In this document: piece after piece, positions 24,107 through 37,256 of the stretch
How the letters are laid out: each line of letters opens with the position of its first letter
Numbering within the stretch: the first letter of the stretch is position 1
Origin: Arcanobacterium wilhelmae
Lineage (GTDB): Bacteria > Actinomycetota > Actinomycetes > Actinomycetales > Actinomycetaceae
DNA length: 64,000 nucleotides
NCBI RefSeq assembly: GCF_029632765.1
Contig: NZ_CP121247.1
Location: 1,798,001-1,862,000, forward strand
Direction of reading: 5' to 3'
Notes under the pieces: generated by a model
The model's database searches: none
Told to the model about the DNA's origin: nothing
Seen by the model: only the letters and a program-made list of their open reading frames with translations
Position numbers and translations under genes: made by a program

Positions 24107-25327
24107 ATGACGATCGAATTTACGATGGTCCAGTCGATTGGTTTCGCAGTGATTTTGCTGCTGATCGGCCGATTTTTGCGCAGCCATATCAGTTTCTTTG
24201 AACGCTTCGCGATCCCTTCCCCTGTGATCGGCGGCTTCCTCTTCGCACTGATCAACCTCCTTTTCCACTACACGCACTGGGTCAACATCACGTTCGACAC
24301 CACGCTCCAAGCGTTCTTCATGGTCTTGTTCTTCACCTCCATCGGTTTCGGTGCCAGCCCGGTAATTCTGAAGAAGGCCGGCCCGAAGGTTGCAATCTTC
24401 TTGTCGGTGGCGATCGGCCTCGTCATCCTCCAAAACCTCGTGGCGGTTGGCCTTGCCCCCCTCCTGAACGTTCCCGGCCCGATCGCACTGATGACAGGTT
24501 CAACAGCGATGACGGGCGGCCACGGCACTTCCGCAGGCATTGCTCCACTCGTTGAGGCTGCGGGTCTCAAGGGTGCGGAATCTGTCGCCTACACGGCAGC
24601 TACGTTCGGCCTGGTCGCAGGTTCCCTCATCGGCGGCCCGATCGCAGCACGCCTGATCCGCTCAAAGAACCTCGCCAACGTCCACGACAAGGATAAGAAG
24701 GACTACTCGTTCCTTCGCGAGAAGATGCATCCGCTCGATACCGAGCGCATGACCACCGCCTTCATCTGGCTCCTTGTGGCCATGTTCTTCGGCTCCTACA
24801 TCACGGATGCGATCAATAACGTGATCCAGGGCTGGACCTCGATGGCACAATTCCCCTCCTACCTTGGCCCGATGATCTTCGGCGTGCTCGCACGCTGGTT
24901 CTCCGATCGTCGCTACGCCCGCAAGGGTGGTGTGGAGATCGTCGCACACCAGGAGATTGAAGTTGTGGGCGCAGTGTCGCTGAGCTTGTTCCTGGCGATG
25001 GCGCTGATGAGCGTGAAGCTGTGGGATCTCGGCTCGCTTGCGATCCCGATGATTGCCCTGCTCGCCGCACAGACCCTGCTCGCCTACTTGTACGTCCGTT
25101 TCGTCACTTTTAAGGCGATGGGCTCCACGTACGACGCCGCCGTGCTCCTTGCGGGCCACGCGGGCTTCGGCATGGGCGCCACCCCGAACGGCGTTGCGAA
25201 CATGGAATCGGTGACACGCAAGTTCGGCCCGTCCCCCACAGCGTTCTTCGTTCTCCCGGTTGTGGGCGGTATGTTCATCGATTTCTTCAACGTCTTCATC
25301 ATCACCCTGTTCCTGGCGCTCGTCTGA
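24107..25327 (+). CDS. gltS: Sodium/glutamate symporter
   Basis: 406 residues with about ten membrane segments. GltS-family landmarks: FERFAIPSPVIGGFLFAL near the N-terminus, LMTGSTAMTGGHGTSAGIAPL (first re-entrant loop, residues ~124-145) and GHAGFGMGATPNGVANM (second, ~348-365). It imports glutamate with Na+. Length is normal. AAGAGG precedes the ATG. Its G+C and codon use match the neighbours. It is transcribed alone. The Mrp antiporter encoded nearby would help maintain the Na+ gradient it uses. Confidence 0.93.
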   Translation: MTIEFTMVQSIGFAVILLLIGRFLRSHISFFERFAIPSPVIGGFLFALINLLFHYTHWVNITFDTTLQAFFMVLFFTSIGFGASPVILKKAGPKVAIFLSVAIGLVILQNLVAVGLAPLLNVPGPIALMTGSTAMTGGHGTSAGIAPLVEAAGLKGAESVAYTAATFGLVAGSLIGGPIAARLIRSKNLANVHDKDKKDYSFLREKMHPLDTERMTTAFIWLLVAMFFGSYITDAINNVIQGWTSMAQFPSYLGPMIFGVLARWFSDRRYARKGGVEIVAHQEIEVVGAVSLSLFLAMALMSVKLWDLGSLAIPMIALLAAQTLLAYLYVRFVTFKAMGSTYDAAVLLAGHAGFGMGATPNGVANMESVTRKFGPSPTAFFVLPVVGGMFIDFFNVFIITLFLALV

Positions 25328-25335
25328 TCGCTGGA

Positions 25336-25353
25336 TCCCATCACACGATGGGA
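25336..25353 (+). terminator. Weak hairpin after gltS
   Basis: TCCCATC-ACAC-GATGGGA begins 8 nt after the gltS stop. Short stem and no T run, so only a possible terminator. Confidence 0.35.
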
Positions 25354-25430
25354 GCTCGAACAGCGCCTGAAGGCGGCCCTGGGCCAAAAAAGGCTGTGCC
25401 GGATGCTACCGCGAATAACCCGCGACACGC

Positions 25431-25490
25431 CCGCCCCAGACACACTTTTTGGCCTTTAAGCCGCCCCAGACACACTTTTTGGCCTCTTAG
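25431..25490. repeat. Two 30-bp tandem repeats
   Basis: Two adjacent 30-bp units beginning CCGCCCCAGACACACTTTTT differ at about two positions near their ends. A partial inverted relative (GGGCCAAAAAAGGCTGTGCC) lies at 25381-25400. The region between gltS and csbD has no gene. Confidence 0.8.
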
Positions 25491-25499
25491 CCGGCCAGG

Positions 25500-25554
25500 C
25501 ACAATAGTGGCGAGTTTTCGCGGATTACCTCCGTGAAAACTCGCCATTATTGTG
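25500..25554. repeat. Long 20-bp-stem hairpin
   Basis: CACAATAGTGGCGAGTTTTC and its inverted copy pair at 19 of 20 positions (the other can be G-U) around a 15-nt loop. No T run follows directly. It may be a terminator for both directions or a small mobile-type palindrome. The AATAGTGG start recurs in the hairpin at 22091. Confidence 0.7.
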
Positions 25555-25750
25555 ATGAATGGAGTGTCGGCGTCGAGCAGTTTCCTCGTCGGCGTCAGAG
25601 CCCTCCGACGCCGTTTCTTCACGGGCTTCGTCGAGCGATCCCGACTTGTCGAAGATTTAATTCTCGTCCATACCGTCGCTATCGACGTCGTCCCTCATCG
25701 GGAACCGACGCAAGCCGCGCTTGAGGAGACTATTTCGCCTGCGCCAGAGC

Positions 25751-25987
25751 TCACTTGTCGTCGCCGAACACCTTGTCGGTAAGGCGCTTTGCGCTCTCCT
25801 TGACGGTTGCGGCAACATTGTCGACCTTATCCTGCGCGTCGGCGAGGAACTCCTTGACCTTGCCTTCGCCCTGATCGGCCTTGCCCTCGGCTGCCAGATC
25901 CTTGTCGCCGGTGATATTTCCGAGTGCTTCCTTTGCCTTGCCACCGAGCTCCGTTACCTTGGCTTCTGCCTTCTCTTCGAATCCCAT
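25751..25987 (-). CDS. CsbD-family stress protein
   Basis: 78 residues, highly charged and Ala/Lys/Asp-rich, starting MGFEEKAEAKVTELGGKAKE with the CsbD core ALGNITGDKDLAAEGKADQ. CsbD-like proteins are small, abundant, helical general-stress proteins of unknown mechanism. GAAGGAGG lies before the ATG. Upstream, CTGAAC and TAGGCT about 17 nt apart (around 26020-26050, minus strand) are a weak promoter candidate. Confidence 0.9.
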   Translation of the reverse strand: MGFEEKAEAKVTELGGKAKEALGNITGDKDLAAEGKADQGEGKVKEFLADAQDKVDNVAATVKESAKRLTDKVFGDDK

Positions 25988-26073
25988 GATTCCTCCTTCG
26001 CTTTTACTGTCTTTTCCAGCCTAGGGGGAAACACCGTAACGTTCAGCCATTTTCGCGCTGAGGGCAATCCGCA

Positions 26074-26141
26074 ACGCCGGTGCGCCAGTTGCGCACTTTC
26101 CCACCCGACGCCGGTGCGCCAGTTGCGCACTTTCCCACCCG
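26074..26141. repeat. Two 34-bp tandem repeats built on the CCGACGCCGGTGC word
   Basis: Two identical 34-bp units start ACGCCGGTGCGCCAGTTGCG; a third decayed unit follows. Each contains the hairpin GTGCGC-CAGTT-GCGCAC next to the over-represented word. Located in the non-coding region upstream of csbD. Confidence 0.8.
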
Positions 26142-26232
26142 ACGCCCATACACACGTCGCCCACTCTCCAAACTCGACACCGCCGCGCAGGTTGCGTGTA
26201 GCAAACTCGAGGGATAGTGCAGGGGAAAATGG

Positions 26233-26418
26233 CTACCGCTCGAGCTCATCGATGCCCCGGCCACGCGTCTTACGCTCCACCAAGTACACCAGTGCACCCA
26301 CCACCAAGTGCACCAGCACCCCGCTCAGAGCCGGACTACCCCTCACCCAGCCGATCAATCTCCACACCCCGCGTCTCACGCGCCGCTGAGTACACCACCG
26401 CGCCAGCCAGCAACCGGA
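26233..26418 (-). pseudogene. Two vestigial MFS transporter C-termini
   Basis: Downstream of the intact MFS gene the minus strand encodes two further C-terminal ends. One reads LLAGAVVYSAARETRGVEI ... and stops at 26336-26338, nearly identical to the intact gene's end. The other reads VVGALVYLVERKTRGRGI ... and stops at 26233-26235, more diverged. Neither has the rest of a transporter. They look like relics of tandem paralogues lost by recombination, or of local 3'-end duplication. Confidence 0.7.
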
Positions 26419-27768
26419 CTATCCCTCACCCAGCCGATCAATCTCCACACCCCGCGTCTCACGCGCCGCTAAGTACACCACGGCACCCGCGGCGAAAAAG
26501 GCCGCAAAGAGAACGAATGCGACTCCAACGGCGCTGAGCACGCTTGCGGGAGTCGTGTGCTCGGTCCCGACCAGCAGACCAACCAGGAGAGGACCAATAA
26601 CTTTCGCGCTCGCCCCAATTCCATAGCTAAGCCCGAGCCCGGTGCCACGAACAGCGGTCGGAAATTGCTCTCCACCGAAAACGTTGAGAATGCCGAACGC
26701 CCCATCTCCGAATGCCATCGCAATGATAATGCCGGCAATGAAGATCCCCGCGGCGGGAGGGGCCGACGCGGCCCCTCCCGCCGCGACCAGGCAACCGAGC
26801 GCGCCAAAAAATCCGAAAACAACCAGCACCAGTTTGCGCCCCAGACGATCCGCGAGCCACGCAGCGAGTAGCCGCCCTGCTAGATCGACTGCGGACAACA
26901 CCATGAAAACACGCGCCACACCGTCAACCCCGATCCCATAGCCGTCGTGCAAGACCGTTTGACCCCACGATTGGATCGCAAAAGAGCCAAGAATGAAAGC
27001 GAATGAGCCGACGGCTACGATACCTACCGACCGCCGATGCTCACGCCACAACCGCGCATACGCGCCGATGCGCCCGTCCGCACGGATACTCGAGACGCCT
27101 CCGACGTCGTCGAGTGTCACATCAGTTTCCGGAACCATCCACGCCCACGCCAGCGCCTTTTGTGCGCCAACAGAGTCGCCTCGCGAGAGGAGGAAACGCG
27201 GCGACTCGGGCACCCACCCCAGCCACACCAAAAGGAGTCCTGGGAGGGCACCGAGCGCCATCAGGACACGCCAATTCTCGCCGGCCGCCGCCTGCGCCAC
27301 ACTCCCGAGGAACAGACCGAGAGGGACGAACGCCGACGCGAGACCGGTAAGGAACCCGCGTCTCCTGGCCGACACGAACTCTGCGACGTACGGGATCGAC
27401 ACAATATTCAGGCCACCAACACCCGCGCCGACGACGACGCGGAGGAACGCCAGCGTTCTCCAGGATCCTTCTGGGAGCGCGACTGTGGCCAGGGTGAACA
27501 CCGAAAGCAGCGCAATACACCTCGCCATGGCCCGACGCCGGCCGATCGTATCCGCGGCGCGGCCCCAGCCGATCGCGCCGAGGACTGTTCCGAGCCCCGA
27601 AGCCGCCAGAATGATTCCGACTTCGAGGCCACCGAGCTGCCACTGCCGGGACAACAGTGCGACGACGAACCCGATGAGGAACATGTCGAAAAATTCAGCG
27701 ACATTCGCGATCACGACGAGGGCGATCAAACTGATTTGATTGCGTGTCAGGGTGCTGCGCAAAACCAT
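26419..27768 (-). CDS. MFS transporter (sugar/organic acid:H+ symporter type)
   Basis: 449 residues with twelve predicted membrane segments. MFS signatures: GRAADTIGRRRAMA between segments 2 and 3, VPESPRFLLSRG after segment 6, and ARETRGVEIDRLGEG at the end, as in the metabolite:H+ and sugar-porter branches. The substrate cannot be told. The ATG at 27768 is chosen over the in-frame ATG 36 nt upstream because a -10 lies 6 nt before it. Ends of two former paralogues follow directly. No catabolic genes adjoin it to suggest a substrate. Confidence 0.85.
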   Translation of the reverse strand: MVLRSTLTRNQISLIALVVIANVAEFFDMFLIGFVVALLSRQWQLGGLEVGIILAASGLGTVLGAIGWGRAADTIGRRRAMARCIALLSVFTLATVALPEGSWRTLAFLRVVVGAGVGGLNIVSIPYVAEFVSARRRGFLTGLASAFVPLGLFLGSVAQAAAGENWRVLMALGALPGLLLVWLGWVPESPRFLLSRGDSVGAQKALAWAWMVPETDVTLDDVGGVSSIRADGRIGAYARLWREHRRSVGIVAVGSFAFILGSFAIQSWGQTVLHDGYGIGVDGVARVFMVLSAVDLAGRLLAAWLADRLGRKLVLVVFGFFGALGCLVAAGGAASAPPAAGIFIAGIIIAMAFGDGAFGILNVFGGEQFPTAVRGTGLGLSYGIGASAKVIGPLLVGLLVGTEHTTPASVLSAVGVAFVLFAAFFAAGAVVYLAARETRGVEIDRLGEG

Positions 27769-27774
27769 AGTGAA

Positions 27775-27804
27775 ATCGTATTGTGGACGCGGTTGTGAAA
27801 CCAA
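27775..27804 (-). promoter_or_regulatory. Promoter of the MFS gene (leaderless)
   Basis: -35 TTGGTT (27799-27804), 18-nt spacer and -10 TACGAT (27775-27780), 6 nt before the ATG, which places transcription initiation at the start codon. Confidence 0.5.
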
Positions 27805-27892
27805 AAGAAGAAGCCCGCGCGCGAGCGGCGGCTATTGTTAAACACGCAGTGACAACAGAGTTGTGGCTTGCGCGCTGGCTTGGCTGGGGATG

Positions 27893-27924
27893 AAAAAGTC
27901 CCCCGCGTGTGCGGGGGACTTTTT
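27893..27924 (-). terminator. rRNA operon terminator
   Basis: AAAAAGTCCCCCGC-GTGT-GCGGGGGACTTTTT, a perfect 14-bp stem with T runs on both strands, 11 nt after the 5S gene. Confidence 0.9.
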
Positions 27925-27935
27925 ATGAAGTTTGA

Positions 27936-28053
27936 TGACGGCGGTGTCCTACTCTCCCACACCCTCGCGAGTGCAGTACCATCGGCGCTGGTAGGCTTAG
28001 CTTCCGGGTTCGGAATGGGACCGGGCGGATCCCTACCGCTATAGCCACCGTCA
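27936..28053 (-). rRNA. rrf: 5S ribosomal RNA
   Basis: About 118 nt. The 5' and 3' ends (TGACGGTGGC and CGCCGTCA) pair, and the internal CCCATTCCGAACCCGGAAG is the conserved 5S loop. Last gene of the rRNA operon, 80 nt after the 23S gene. Ends are accurate to a few nucleotides. Confidence 0.92.
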
Positions 28054-28133
28054 AACGGGTGGAGCAAACACTGTGTGTTTGGTGGTCCAGAATTGTATAG
28101 GGGACGCGAGGCAATCTCGTTTTATCTTTTTTG

Positions 28134-32971
<4,838 letters not shown>

Positions 32972-33138
32972 AAAAACCAAAACCACAAGGGTTCCAATCA
33001 ATAATTCAGAAAACCAATCGGCTCCAAAAAAACCAGACAAACTGGCATAAAAACAGCCCAACCAAACCCACAAAAACGCGAGCCCAGCCAGACCAAACAA
33101 AAACCAACCCCAACCAAAAACAGTCAAGGTCAGACATA

Positions 33139-33185
33139 AAAAGCTGACACACTATTGAGATCTCAAACAACACACTCACCCCCGA
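33139..33185 (-). promoter_or_regulatory. rRNA leader antitermination/processing element
   Basis: The minus strand reads GTTGTTTGAGATCTCAATAG, a close match to the conserved leader motif before actinobacterial 16S genes (usually TTTGAGAACTCAA). It includes the perfect palindrome TTGAGATCTCAA (33155-33166). The remaining leader (32972-33331) holds no gene. Confidence 0.65.
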
Positions 33186-33331
33186 CAACCAGACCCACAA
33201 CCAGGACCCAGCCCCCAAGGAAGCAACTTCGCTAGCCTACCAAACCCTCAAACATCCTGTCAAACCAGAACCCCAAGAACCTTGGAAAACCAACCCGCCA
33301 GAAACTCACTCGCTCCCGGCGACAGGTAAAT

Positions 33332-33360
33332 ACTTTACGAGCAAAACCCACCCAGGTCAA
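33332..33360 (-). promoter_or_regulatory. rRNA operon promoter
   Basis: -35 TTGACC (33355-33360), 17-nt spacer, -10 TAAAGT (33332-33337), about 360 nt before the 16S gene. Only one such promoter is obvious. 33361-33521 upstream holds nothing I can name. Confidence 0.75.
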
Positions 33361-33521
33361 AGTATTCGGGCGTGTCCTGAGACACATTCATTCTTTTAAT
33401 AGCGAACATTTCTGCTAGAGGCTGTTATATCAGCGAATTTTCGCTCGTTTGTGAGCCGCATTACCACCTTCGACGACACCGAGCATTTTGCGAGCAAGCA
33501 GTTTCGTTCTGAAGAAGAAGC

Positions 33522-33555
33522 GTGGGGGCGTTCCGCTTTTGCGGAACGCCCCCAC
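33522..33555. terminator. Strong hairpin downstream of the 5'-nucleotidase gene
   Basis: GTGGGGGCGTTCCGC-TTTT-GCGGAACGCCCCCAC, a perfect 15-bp stem, 123 nt after the nucleotidase stop. It likely ends that transcript before it reaches the rRNA promoter. Confidence 0.7.
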
Positions 33556-33678
33556 TGTGGATTCAATCAGCGTGAATCATTTACTCAGTCAACATCATGA
33601 GTTCGCTTGGTCGCGATCACTGATTTCGTAGCGATTATTCACTTCGAGCGATACATACTCACGAGCGGCGCTTGCGAT

Positions 33679-36096
33679 TTAGTCGCGGCGACGCTTGACG
33701 GTTGCCACGGCACCGGCAAGCAGGAGCACGCCACCGACAACGGCGAGGCCGGCAACATTCGCACCCGTGTAGGACAGCTGACCGGCATGATTCGGATTCG
33801 CATTCGGCGTTGCGGATTGGCCGCTCGGCTTGTGCTTCGGATCCTTACTCGGATCGGACTTCTTCACCTTCGGCGCCTTCTCCGTGAACTTCCACGAGGA
33901 CGCGACCTTCTCATCGAGCACGTAGCCCTCGAGTGCCTTCGCAGTAACCTCTTGGGTCTCGCCGAAGTTGAACAGGTACTCGCCCGGCTCAACCGCGGTG
34001 CCGTTGATCAGGTACTGCACACCCTCAACCTTCGGGATCGTCAGGTACGGGCGGCCAGACTCCGGAACGGTTGACTTCGGGAACACCGGGGCAACAACCT
34101 TCAACTGCGGCTCCGGCTGAGGAGCCGGCGCTGCAGCGCCCTCAACGTTCAGGCTCGGAAGCGCCACTTCAGTCACGTCACCAGACTCGGTGCCGTCATC
34201 GGCGGTGACGATTACAGTAGCCACACCACCCGGGAAATCAGCAGGAAGCTTGACACCCACGATTGCCATGCCAGTCTCGTCGTAACCCTCCGCGTTTGGA
34301 GTCGCGTCCACAGTTGCCGTTCCTGACACCGTCACGTCACCGTGAGCAACCGTGACCGTGACCGCCTTCGGAGCCTTCTCGCCTGCCGTCATTGCAAGCG
34401 ACGACAAGTCAAAGACCAACTCTTCGCCAGCCTTAACCTCAGTTGTATATGGCGCAACGCCCACCGAGCGCTGCGTGTAATCCACGTGCAACGGCTTATC
34501 GGCCGTGAAGTTCTTGAGGTAATCGTTGAACGCCACGTTGTCGATCATGCCGGTATCGATGAAGTTCTTGCCTTCCTTGAGCACCGTGAAACCATCGCCA
34601 CCCTCGAGAACGAAGGTGTTCGAAGCGAGGCGGTACGTACGCGAATCATCGTTGGCAACCTTCTCACCATTAACGAAGATCTCGGTAATGTGCTTGCCTT
34701 GCTCCGCCGTCGGATCGTAGGTGTACACAACGTTCTTGGACAGACCCAGGCGCAGCACCGGATGCGAGGCGCTCGGATCCTTCCACTGCTGCTCGAGCAG
34801 CGTGTAGAGCTGAGCACCCGTGATCTCGATCGTGCCAAACACGTTGCCGAATGGCTGAACGGTGTTCGACTCACCCTGGGTCACGAGGCCGTCCTTATCG
34901 GTCGGTGTAAGCTCCGTGTTAGCCGCGTAACGGAAGTCCGCACGCACACCACCCGGGTTCATCACACCCAGATCCGGCTTATCCTTGAGCGTCTGACCGA
35001 ACTGGTAGAACGCATCCGCAAGCAAGTTGTTCGCCGGCGATTCGGTGCCACGGTTCGAGCCCGGAGCATCGGCACCCGTGCGAGAGCCACGCAACGCGTC
35101 GCGATCGATGTACCCCACCGGCGTCGCGCCCAGCTCCTTCGCCTTCTCAGACGCAGCCTCGAACATCGCCTTGATATCCGGCGACTCGTTGTCGAACACC
35201 TTCAGCGGCTTCTTCGGATCCTTCGGGTTCGCTACCTCATGCTTGGGCAGCTCAGCCACCGCACACGACGCGGTGATCGTGCCATCGGCCTTCTTGGTGA
35301 CGTTCGCCTTGATGAACGCCATGCCATAGTTGATCGGCTCACAAACCGGCGCGCCCGACGCCGTCTTGCCGACACCCTCGATATGCGAGTGTCCACCGAA
35401 GGCCAGATCCACGTTCTTGTTCAGCTTCTGTGGGCCCAGCTCGCGATCCTTGTGCATGAGTGCAATGACGACGTCGGCCTCACCGTTCGCCGCATCCCCA
35501 TCCTTGAGTTGATCGGCGATTGTATTGGTTATAGCAACCGGATCCTCGAACGTGATACCAGCAATAGCGCTCGGGGAGACGAGGGTGGTCATCTCGTCCG
35601 TGACCGTGCCAATGTAGGCAACCTTCACGCCGCCGATCTCGACCAGCTCGTAGGGCTTATTGATTGCATCCGCACCCTTGGCGTTTGCGGCCTGGATCGG
35701 GGTGGGCGCCAAGCCCGGAAGGATACGATCCTTGAGATCGCTGTACCCCTTGTCGAACTCGTGGTTACCGGACGCCGAATAATCGAGGCCCATCGCCTTG
35801 AGAATATTGATGGTCGGAGTGTCGTTGTCAACAGCCGAAATGTAAGCCGAACCGCCCACATTATCGCCCACCGACAAGAAACGCGTGTTCGGATTTGCTG
35901 TGCGCATCTGATCGATCTGGTAATCGAGTGCCGCAGCATTCTCGATGTGTCCATGGAAATCGGAGATCACCGCGAAATCGAGCGAAACATCGCCGTCTGC
36001 CGCGAATGCGGGCGTGGCCGCAGCTCCAAATCCAATCGACGTTAATGCCAGCGCCGCCGCAGCCCCCACCGGGCGGCGAAGATTCACCTTCTTCAT
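33679..36096 (-). CDS. Wall-anchored 5'-nucleotidase (UshA type)
   Basis: 805 residues. Signal peptide to about residue 33 (PAFAADG). Metallophosphatase domain: DFHGH at 46-50, SVGDNVGGS, SGNHEFDKG, LMHKDRE and FGGHSHIEG hold the two-metal ligands. The 5'-nucleotidase C-terminal substrate domain begins near RGTESPANNLLADAF. After it come a beta-rich region, a module (VVAPVFPKS ... YLINGTAV) shared with the amylopullulanase, a charged linker, and the sorting signal LSYTG plus hydrophobic span and KRRRD. It strips phosphate from extracellular nucleotides; such enzymes can make adenosine and dampen host immunity. GAGGAAAG precedes the ATG. Confidence 0.92.
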   Translation of the reverse strand: MKKVNLRRPVGAAAALALTSIGFGAAATPAFAADGDVSLDFAVISDFHGHIENAAALDYQIDQMRTANPNTRFLSVGDNVGGSAYISAVDNDTPTINILKAMGLDYSASGNHEFDKGYSDLKDRILPGLAPTPIQAANAKGADAINKPYELVEIGGVKVAYIGTVTDEMTTLVSPSAIAGITFEDPVAITNTIADQLKDGDAANGEADVVIALMHKDRELGPQKLNKNVDLAFGGHSHIEGVGKTASGAPVCEPINYGMAFIKANVTKKADGTITASCAVAELPKHEVANPKDPKKPLKVFDNESPDIKAMFEAASEKAKELGATPVGYIDRDALRGSRTGADAPGSNRGTESPANNLLADAFYQFGQTLKDKPDLGVMNPGGVRADFRYAANTELTPTDKDGLVTQGESNTVQPFGNVFGTIEITGAQLYTLLEQQWKDPSASHPVLRLGLSKNVVYTYDPTAEQGKHITEIFVNGEKVANDDSRTYRLASNTFVLEGGDGFTVLKEGKNFIDTGMIDNVAFNDYLKNFTADKPLHVDYTQRSVGVAPYTTEVKAGEELVFDLSSLAMTAGEKAPKAVTVTVAHGDVTVSGTATVDATPNAEGYDETGMAIVGVKLPADFPGGVATVIVTADDGTESGDVTEVALPSLNVEGAAAPAPQPEPQLKVVAPVFPKSTVPESGRPYLTIPKVEGVQYLINGTAVEPGEYLFNFGETQEVTAKALEGYVLDEKVASSWKFTEKAPKVKKSDPSKDPKHKPSGQSATPNANPNHAGQLSYTGANVAGLAVVGGVLLLAGAVATVKRRRD

Positions 36097-36192
36097 ATAC
36101 TTTCCTCTACGTCGAGAAATACTGACATTCCAAGGCTACGTCGCCTGGGCCACAATGTCGCTGGAGTTTCCCAAACCTTCACCAAATTTTTC

Positions 36193-36206
36193 TTAGGGCG
36201 CCCTAA
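36193..36206. promoter_or_regulatory. Perfect dyad TTAGGGCGCCCTAA upstream of the nucleotidase gene
   Basis: 14-bp perfect palindrome flanked by TTTTC/TTTTC A/T tracts, 97 nt before the nucleotidase ATG. A near-copy lies at 37026-37039 upstream of doxX. Likely an operator; the regulator is unknown. Confidence 0.5.
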
Positions 36207-36295
36207 TTTTCAAAGGCGCATTCAATACCCCTTCCAACGACGCCGGTGCGCGGTGCGCGAGGGGGGTACGAGTTACGCGATTCAGGCATAAAAAC

Positions 36296-36325
36296 GGTGG
36301 CTGCGGAAATTTTTCCGCAGCCACC
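36296..36325 (-). terminator. doxX terminator
   Basis: GGTGGCTGCGGAAA / TTTCCGCAGCCACC, perfect 14-bp stem with a 2-nt centre (the A/T middle will open as loop), 28 nt after the doxX stop, followed by GTTTTTATG on the minus strand. Confidence 0.8.
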
Positions 36326-36353
36326 CGTGTGGGATTCATTAAAGCGAGACGAG

Positions 36354-36821
36354 TCACTCCGACTTGTTGAGGAAGTGATCCACCGAGTACTTACCCGGGC
36401 CCGAGAGGAAGATCGTCAGGCCGATAATGAAGTAGAACAGCGAAGACTCGAAGGAAAGACCGCCCTGCTTGCCAATCAGACCCTGCGACGGAATGTTGAC
36501 CGCGAAGATAATGAACGTAAAGAGCAGTGCGAGCAGGCCACCCGAGATACGGGAGAAAAGGCCGATGAGCAGTGCGAGCGGAAGTAGGATCTGGCCTGCG
36601 ACCACGAGAACCGTGAAGAAGGTCGGAGCGAGGCCGCCAATCGGGTTCGGAACCATTGCCTTCTCAACGAATGCCGAGAAGCCCATTGCCTTGTGGACTC
36701 CATGGAAGATCAGGGCGAGCGAGAGCACGCGCAGGATCAGCAGGGCTGTATCGCGGTAGTTGAAGTTCGGGAGGGTGAGCTTCTCAACGAAGCCCATAAA
36801 GCCAGAATTCTGGTTGTTCAT
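36354..36821 (-). CDS. DoxX-family membrane protein
   Basis: 155 residues, four membrane segments. DoxX landmarks: LLILRVLSLALIFHGVHKA, GLAPTFFTVLVVAGQILLPLALLIGLFSR, and a last segment LFYFIIGLTIFLSGPGKYSVD. DoxX proteins are quinone/redox-related membrane proteins; some work with thiosulfate or superoxide defence systems. The exact role here is unknown. AGGAGA lies before the chosen ATG; the frame stays open 30 nt upstream without a ribosome site. Monocistronic. Confidence 0.85.
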   Translation of the reverse strand: MNNQNSGFMGFVEKLTLPNFNYRDTALLILRVLSLALIFHGVHKAMGFSAFVEKAMVPNPIGGLAPTFFTVLVVAGQILLPLALLIGLFSRISGGLLALLFTFIIFAVNIPSQGLIGKQGGLSFESSLFYFIIGLTIFLSGPGKYSVDHFLNKSE

Positions 36822-37199
36822 GATTGATCTCCTAGTGCGTTCCAGGCTCACCGATGAGCCAGAGAGTTATCTTGACCAGTTCAGATTATCGCCGAGGGCG
36901 GACAGCCTTCCACCCAAAACCGATAATTAATACAAACACGTTGAGAATTTCTCTCACGTGGCGACGTTTATGGGGACGAAAGTCCCAAACATGGCGACGA
37001 AAATAGTTTGCTACTCGAATTTCCCTTAGGGGACCCTGAGTAACCCCGCAAACACTCCGCAATAAAACAATCACTCCATGGCGACACCATGTGACGGAAA
37101 TTCGAAATGTGTCTGAAACTGACAGTTCGTTTCTCTACCGCCGATTCCATGGTCCGGCACACCCGAAAGATCCTCTGCAGACGTTTCGCATGACACAAG
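36822..37199. other. Intergenic region upstream of doxX
   Basis: 378 nt without a gene. It holds CACGTTGAGAA...TTCTCTCACGTG (about 36944-36967), a loose inverted repeat; GGGAC-GAAA-GTCCC near 36974-36988; and the dyad at 37026. No clear -35/-10 pair could be fixed for doxX. Confidence 0.4.
37026..37039. promoter_or_regulatory. Second TTAGGG-N2-CCCTRA dyad, upstream of doxX
   Basis: TTAGGGGACCCTGA keeps 13 of 14 dyad positions and the same geometry as 36193-36206. It is about 205 nt before the doxX start. Shared control of doxX and the nucleotidase gene is possible. Confidence 0.4.
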
Positions 37200-37234
37200 A
37201 AGAGTGGCGAGGGTATGAAACCCTCGCCACTCTT
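37200..37234 (-). terminator. Amylopullulanase terminator
   Basis: AAGAGTGGCGAGGGT / ACCCTCGCCACTCTT, perfect 15-bp stem, 5-nt loop, followed by CTTGT on the minus strand, 22 nt after the stop. Confidence 0.8.
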
Positions 37235-37256
37235 GAATCAGGAAACACGCTCCCGA

